Of a stretch of 64,000 nt of DNA, positions 60,922 through 64,000 are shown piece by piece. Each line of letters opens with the position of its first letter. Position 1 is the first letter of the stretch. The stretch comes from Streptomyces sp. FIT100. GTDB lineage: Bacteria; Actinomycetota; Actinomycetes; Streptomycetales; Streptomycetaceae. The stretch is taken from contig NZ_CP075715.1 of the NCBI RefSeq assembly GCF_024584805.1, forward strand, positions 806,001 to 870,000, written 5' to 3'. The notes beneath the pieces are model-generated. The model was not told the origin of the DNA and searched no databases. It was given only the letters and a program-made list of their open reading frames with translations. The position numbers were made by a program, and so were the translations under genes.

Positions 60922-61577
60922 GAGTCATCATCGCGGGCTGCGGGCGGGTGGGGTCCGCGCTCGCCGTGCAGCTCGTCACCGAAGGCCATGACGTACGTCT
61001 CATCGATCGCATGCCCAGGACCCGCAGGCATCTGCCCGACACCTTTCCCGGCCGGTTCCACGAGGGCAACGCGTACAGCCGCGTCGCCATGGAGGCGGCG
61101 GGCATCGAGCACGCGGACGCGTTCGTGGCCGTCACCTCGGGCGACAACAGCAACATCGTCAGCGCACGGACAGCCAAGGAGACCTACCGCGTCCCGATCG
61201 TCCTGGCCCGCATCTACGACCCCCGCCGCGCCGACATCTACCGGGAACTCGGCATCCCCACCATCGCCAGCGTCCGCTGGACGGTGCACCAGATCCACCA
61301 GATGCTGCTGCACCGCCACCTCACGCCCGAACTCGCCTTCGGCAACGGCGAAACCCTGCTGGTTCGGTCCGAGCTGCCCGCCTATCTCACGGGCCGGCGG
61401 CTGACCGAGTTCGACGTCGACGGCGAGATCCGCGTCGTGGAGGTGACCCGCGCCGGGCGCTCCCTCGTGCCCGCCCACAGCACCCCCGTCGAACCCGGCG
61501 ACCTGGTCACCTTCGCCGTCGCGGCCACCGCCCTCGGCCGTCTGCGCGGCTTCCTGGACAAGGAGCTGGGGACATGA
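60918..61577 (+). CDS. TrkA-family NAD-binding K+ regulatory protein (first)
   Basis: 219 residues: an RCK/TrkA_N Rossmann domain (VIIAGCGRVGSALAVQLVTE with acidic D at LIDR) and a TrkA_C ligand domain (about 145-215; GRRLTEFDVDGEIRVVEV, LVPAHSTPVEPGDLVTF). Such proteins gate K+ channels or symporters in response to NAD(H) or nucleotides. The ATG at 60918 overlaps the ATPase stop by four bases. No TrkH/KtrB membrane subunit is near, so the ATPase is the evident partner. Confidence 0.92.
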   Translation: MRVIIAGCGRVGSALAVQLVTEGHDVRLIDRMPRTRRHLPDTFPGRFHEGNAYSRVAMEAAGIEHADAFVAVTSGDNSNIVSARTAKETYRVPIVLARIYDPRRADIYRELGIPTIASVRWTVHQIHQMLLHRHLTPELAFGNGETLLVRSELPAYLTGRRLTEFDVDGEIRVVEVTRAGRSLVPAHSTPVEPGDLVTFAVAATALGRLRGFLDKELGT

Positions 61578-62230
61578 AGGCCCTCATCGCAGGCGCCGGG
61601 CGCCTGGGCACCCAGATCGCGCAGGTCCTCGCCGCCGCCCGTAACGACGTCACCCTCGTCGACGTCGACGAGGACCGCATCGCCGAGCTCGGAGGACACC
61701 TTCCCGTGCGCCTCGTCGCCGGGGACGCCTGCGAGCCCGCCTTCCTCGAACACGCGGGAGCCCGCACCGCCGACCTCGTCATCGCCACCACCGGCAACGA
61801 CGAGGACAACCTCGTCATCAGCCTCCTCGCCAAGCGGCAGTTCGCCGTCCCCCGCGTCGCGGCGCGCGTCAACGACCCGGAGAACGCCTGGCTCTTCGAC
61901 CAGAACTGGGGTGTCGACACCGCAGTCCCCGCCGCCGCGCCCCTCATCTCCCTCATCGAGGAGGCCACCGGCGCCACCGACACCGTGGCCCTCCTGCGCC
62001 TGAGCAAAGCGGGCGTCGACGTGATCGAGACCGCCATCACACCGCAGTCCCGCGCCGCAGGCCGCACACTCGCCGAGATCACCCTCCCCGCAGGCACCGT
62101 CATCGCCACGGTCGTCCGCGAGGGCCAACCCACCCTCCCCACGCCCGGGATGCGGCTGCGGCCCGGCGACGAACTCCTCGTGGTCTCCCACGCCGCCACC
62201 GAACAGGAGATCCACGCCGCCTTCCAGTGA
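61574..62230 (+). CDS. TrkA-family NAD-binding K+ regulatory protein (second)
   Basis: 218 residues with TrkA_N (LIAGAGRLGTQIAQVLAAARNDVTLVDVDEDR) and TrkA_C (about 140-215; GRTLAEITLPAGTVIATVVRE, LRPGDELLVVSH). It starts by ATGA overlap with the first TrkA-like gene, so pump and both regulators are translationally coupled. The two paralogues are diverged enough to suggest a heteromeric ring or different ligands. Confidence 0.92.
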   Translation: MKALIAGAGRLGTQIAQVLAAARNDVTLVDVDEDRIAELGGHLPVRLVAGDACEPAFLEHAGARTADLVIATTGNDEDNLVISLLAKRQFAVPRVAARVNDPENAWLFDQNWGVDTAVPAAAPLISLIEEATGATDTVALLRLSKAGVDVIETAITPQSRAAGRTLAEITLPAGTVIATVVREGQPTLPTPGMRLRPGDELLVVSHAATEQEIHAAFQ

Positions 62231-62470
62231 CGGCCGGGGGCACCGGCGAGGGCGGGCGCATCGGACACCAGGTCGCCGACCGACGGAGCTCGCCTTGCAG
62301 CAGGCCGGGCACAAGGCCGTTGCGCAGACCTGAGCCATCGGCGTACACCGTTTCACGGCTCCCGGGGCCGGTGCAGCACAGGGCGCGTGAGTCCCCGTCG
62401 GTGTCTCAGGGGATGCTCAGTCGGCGGGTCGATGGGCGGTGCGGGATCGCATGCACCAGTGCCTCAGCTG

Positions 62471-63127
62471 TCACGCGGACCCGTCCGCGCGGTCCAGGTC
62501 CCATACGACGTCGACGACCCCGGGCACGGCCCGGGCCATCCGGGAGAGGGCGGGCACGAGCCGGGGGTCGGCCATAACGCCCGTGAAGGTGACCACGCCG
62601 CCCGTCACGCGCACGCGCAGCTCGTCACCGGCGCCCTTCGGTACGCGTCCGAGGATGTCCTGCTGCACGTCCGCCGCCAGGTCCTCGTCCGGCCGGAGGT
62701 ACACCTTCAGCAGGTCCGAGCGGCTGACGATGCCTTCGAGCCGCCCGGCCGAGTCCACGACGGGCAGCCGCTTGACGTTCTCACGGGCCATGAGACGTGC
62801 CGCCTGGGGCAGCGAGGCCATCGCGGGCACGGTCACCGCGGGACTGGACATGAGCCCTTCGGCGGTCGTTCCCGTGGCCTTGGCGAGGTCACGGGGACGG
62901 CATCGCTGCTGGGTGAGGGTGGGTCGGCTGACACTGAACTCCTCCTTCGCCAGCAGATCGGCTTCGGAGACCACCCCCACGACCACACGGTCGGCGCCGA
63001 CGACGGGAAGCGCGCTCGCCCCCCAGGCGCTCATCGTCTCGATGATCTCCTTGAACCCCGCATCCGTCGGGACGGCGGCCACGCGGCGGGTCATCACGTC
63101 GCGGACGAGCAGGGCGTTGCTGTGCAT
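62471..63127 (-). CDS. CBS-domain pair with C-terminal BON domain (second)
   Basis: 218 residues: CBS 1 (about 8-65; GASALPVVGADRVVVGVVSEADLLAKEEF), CBS 2 (about 90-145; NVKRLPVVDSAGRLEGIVSRSDLLKVYL) and BON (about 150-215; VRVTGGVVTFTGVMADPRLV). It has the same architecture as the protein at 47.9 kb but without its long N-terminal extension. The ATG at 63127 has GGAG upstream. It is downstream of, and probably expressed with, the frameshifted stress protein. Confidence 0.92.
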   Translation of the reverse strand: MHSNALLVRDVMTRRVAAVPTDAGFKEIIETMSAWGASALPVVGADRVVVGVVSEADLLAKEEFSVSRPTLTQQRCRPRDLAKATGTTAEGLMSSPAVTVPAMASLPQAARLMARENVKRLPVVDSAGRLEGIVSRSDLLKVYLRPDEDLAADVQQDILGRVPKGAGDELRVRVTGGVVTFTGVMADPRLVPALSRMARAVPGVVDVVWDLDRADGSA

Positions 63128-63204
63128 GGAACGCTCCGTTCTCTCGCCGTACCGGGCCGGTCCGCCAGCCGGGCTCGTCCATGGGTGAGGAGGGGCGGGC
63201 GCCG

Positions 63205-64000
63205 TCATGTCCCCTGCGGTACCACGGCAACGGGACATTCGCTGTGATGGAGCACCGTGTGGGCGACTCGCCCGAGCTGGAGACCGAAGTGCCCCTGTCT
63301 GCGGTGCGCCCCGACGACCACAAGGTCCGCTGCGGCGCTGCGCTGCACCAGCACCTTGTATGCCGGGCCTTCGACGGTCGAGCGGCGCAGTGGGACCTCG
63401 GGATGCTCCCGCACCCCCTCGGCTACGGCCACGTCGATCTGCGTGGCTGCCCTCTCCCTGTCGTACAACCCTGGGTCGGCGGCCAGCAGTGTGTGGTCGG
63501 CGGGCTGGTGTGCCGGGCGGCGCCAGGCTCGGACTGCCTCGAGTTCGCAGGCGCGTGCCGCGGCTTCCCGGAACGCGAAATGAGGTGGCGCTGGAGCCCT
63601 GCCCCGTGTCGGCGACGCCCAGCAGGACGCGCCCGTGCGTGCCTTTGCGGCCGGCCGTGTCCCCGCGGACCACGACCACCGGGCAGTGCGCCCGCGCCGC
63701 CACCCCCAGCGACACCGAGCCCAGCAGCAGACCCGCCAGTCCGCCGCGGCCGCGCGCCCCTGTGACCAGCATCGCCGCGTGACGGCTCTCGTCCACGAGT
63801 GCTGTCACGGTGTCCTCCGCCGAGACTTCCGCGACGACCTTGACGCCCGGGTTCCGGCGGTGGGCTCGCTCAGTGGCCACATCGACAAAGGCATCGATGA
63901 GCTGCTGCTCCGAAGGGCGTTCGAGGTCCTCGACGAAGGCGGCGGTCCCCTCGTACCGTTCCCACCGGGAGGCGTACACCAGGCGCAGGGCGAGCGAGCG
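63205..64000 (-). pseudogene. Universal stress protein (copy 4), frameshifted and cut by window edge
   Basis: The 5' part (64000 to about 63580) encodes a Usp domain with ATP motif GARGRGGLAGLLLGS, then HGRVLLGVADTGQGSSATS. At the TTT at 63580-63578 (minus strand) the frame breaks. One base less would continue into FAFREAAARACELEAVRAWRR and the second Usp domain ending PVAVVPQG at 63205, which is open in that frame. The start codon lies beyond the window. It could be a real mutation or a sequencing error in a short run. Confidence 0.8.

Overview
The window reads as chromosomal DNA from a Streptomyces-type actinomycete. It has very high GC, third codon positions almost always G/C, many GTG and TTG starts with GGAGG-like ribosome sites, several likely leaderless starts, a divergent third EF-Tu (tuf3 type) and a DUF664-type DinB protein. 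No rRNA, tRNA or CRISPR array was seen.

Left part (1-35 kb) is ordinary chromosome: DNA repair (sbcD partial, an AlkD-like protein, ung), a formamide-utilisation block (divergent NAD formate dehydrogenase facing fmdB-amiS-fmdA), small enzymes and transporters (YigZ, CoA-binding protein, YbaK-like, XRE-cupin/EamA pair, acetyltransferase, FUSC, gamma carbonic anhydrase, DedA, thioesterase, MFS), tuf3 with a structured leader, uppP, an APC permease, apolipoprotein N-acyltransferase, an orphan solute-binding lipoprotein, two SDR genes behind a good promoter, and a translationally coupled HipA-like kinase/DUF3037 pair.

Middle (35.3-42.6 kb) is an island framed by broken insertion sequences. On its left an IS3 relic is fused to an inverted IS5 relic; on its right lies a second IS3 relic cut at nearly the same place in orfB. 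Between them is an ABC ATPase-FtsX permease-histidine kinase-response regulator module with a perfect palindrome in front. The kinase and regulator have been pried apart by a 1005-bp element with 22-bp terminal inverted repeats and a CTAG duplication. This element carries a dihydrofolate-reductase-like gene and no transposase.

Right part (42.6-64 kb) holds two accessory systems. First is a minus-strand operon of a secreted arylsulfotransferase, a DAPG/phloretin-hydrolase-like enzyme and a bicovalent FAD oxidase, which looks like phenolic catabolism or detoxification. Second is a dormancy/hypoxia-style cluster resembling the DevR (DosR)/OsdR regulons of actinobacteria: four universal stress proteins, two CBS-BON proteins, Hsp20, OsmC, a lone cyclic-nucleotide-binding domain, a DUF1876 protein and PEP synthase. 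A 15-bp GGGAC-N5-GRCCC-type box recurs 73-109 bp upstream of three of these genes, with a weaker copy beside a fourth. The cluster ends in a tightly overlapped operon of a P-type ATPase with a Na,K-ATPase-like M6 signature followed by two TrkA/RCK-type proteins, with no TrkH/KtrB channel. Several genes here look decayed or altered: OsmC without its stop, a diverged NuoE-like gene, and a frameshifted stress protein.
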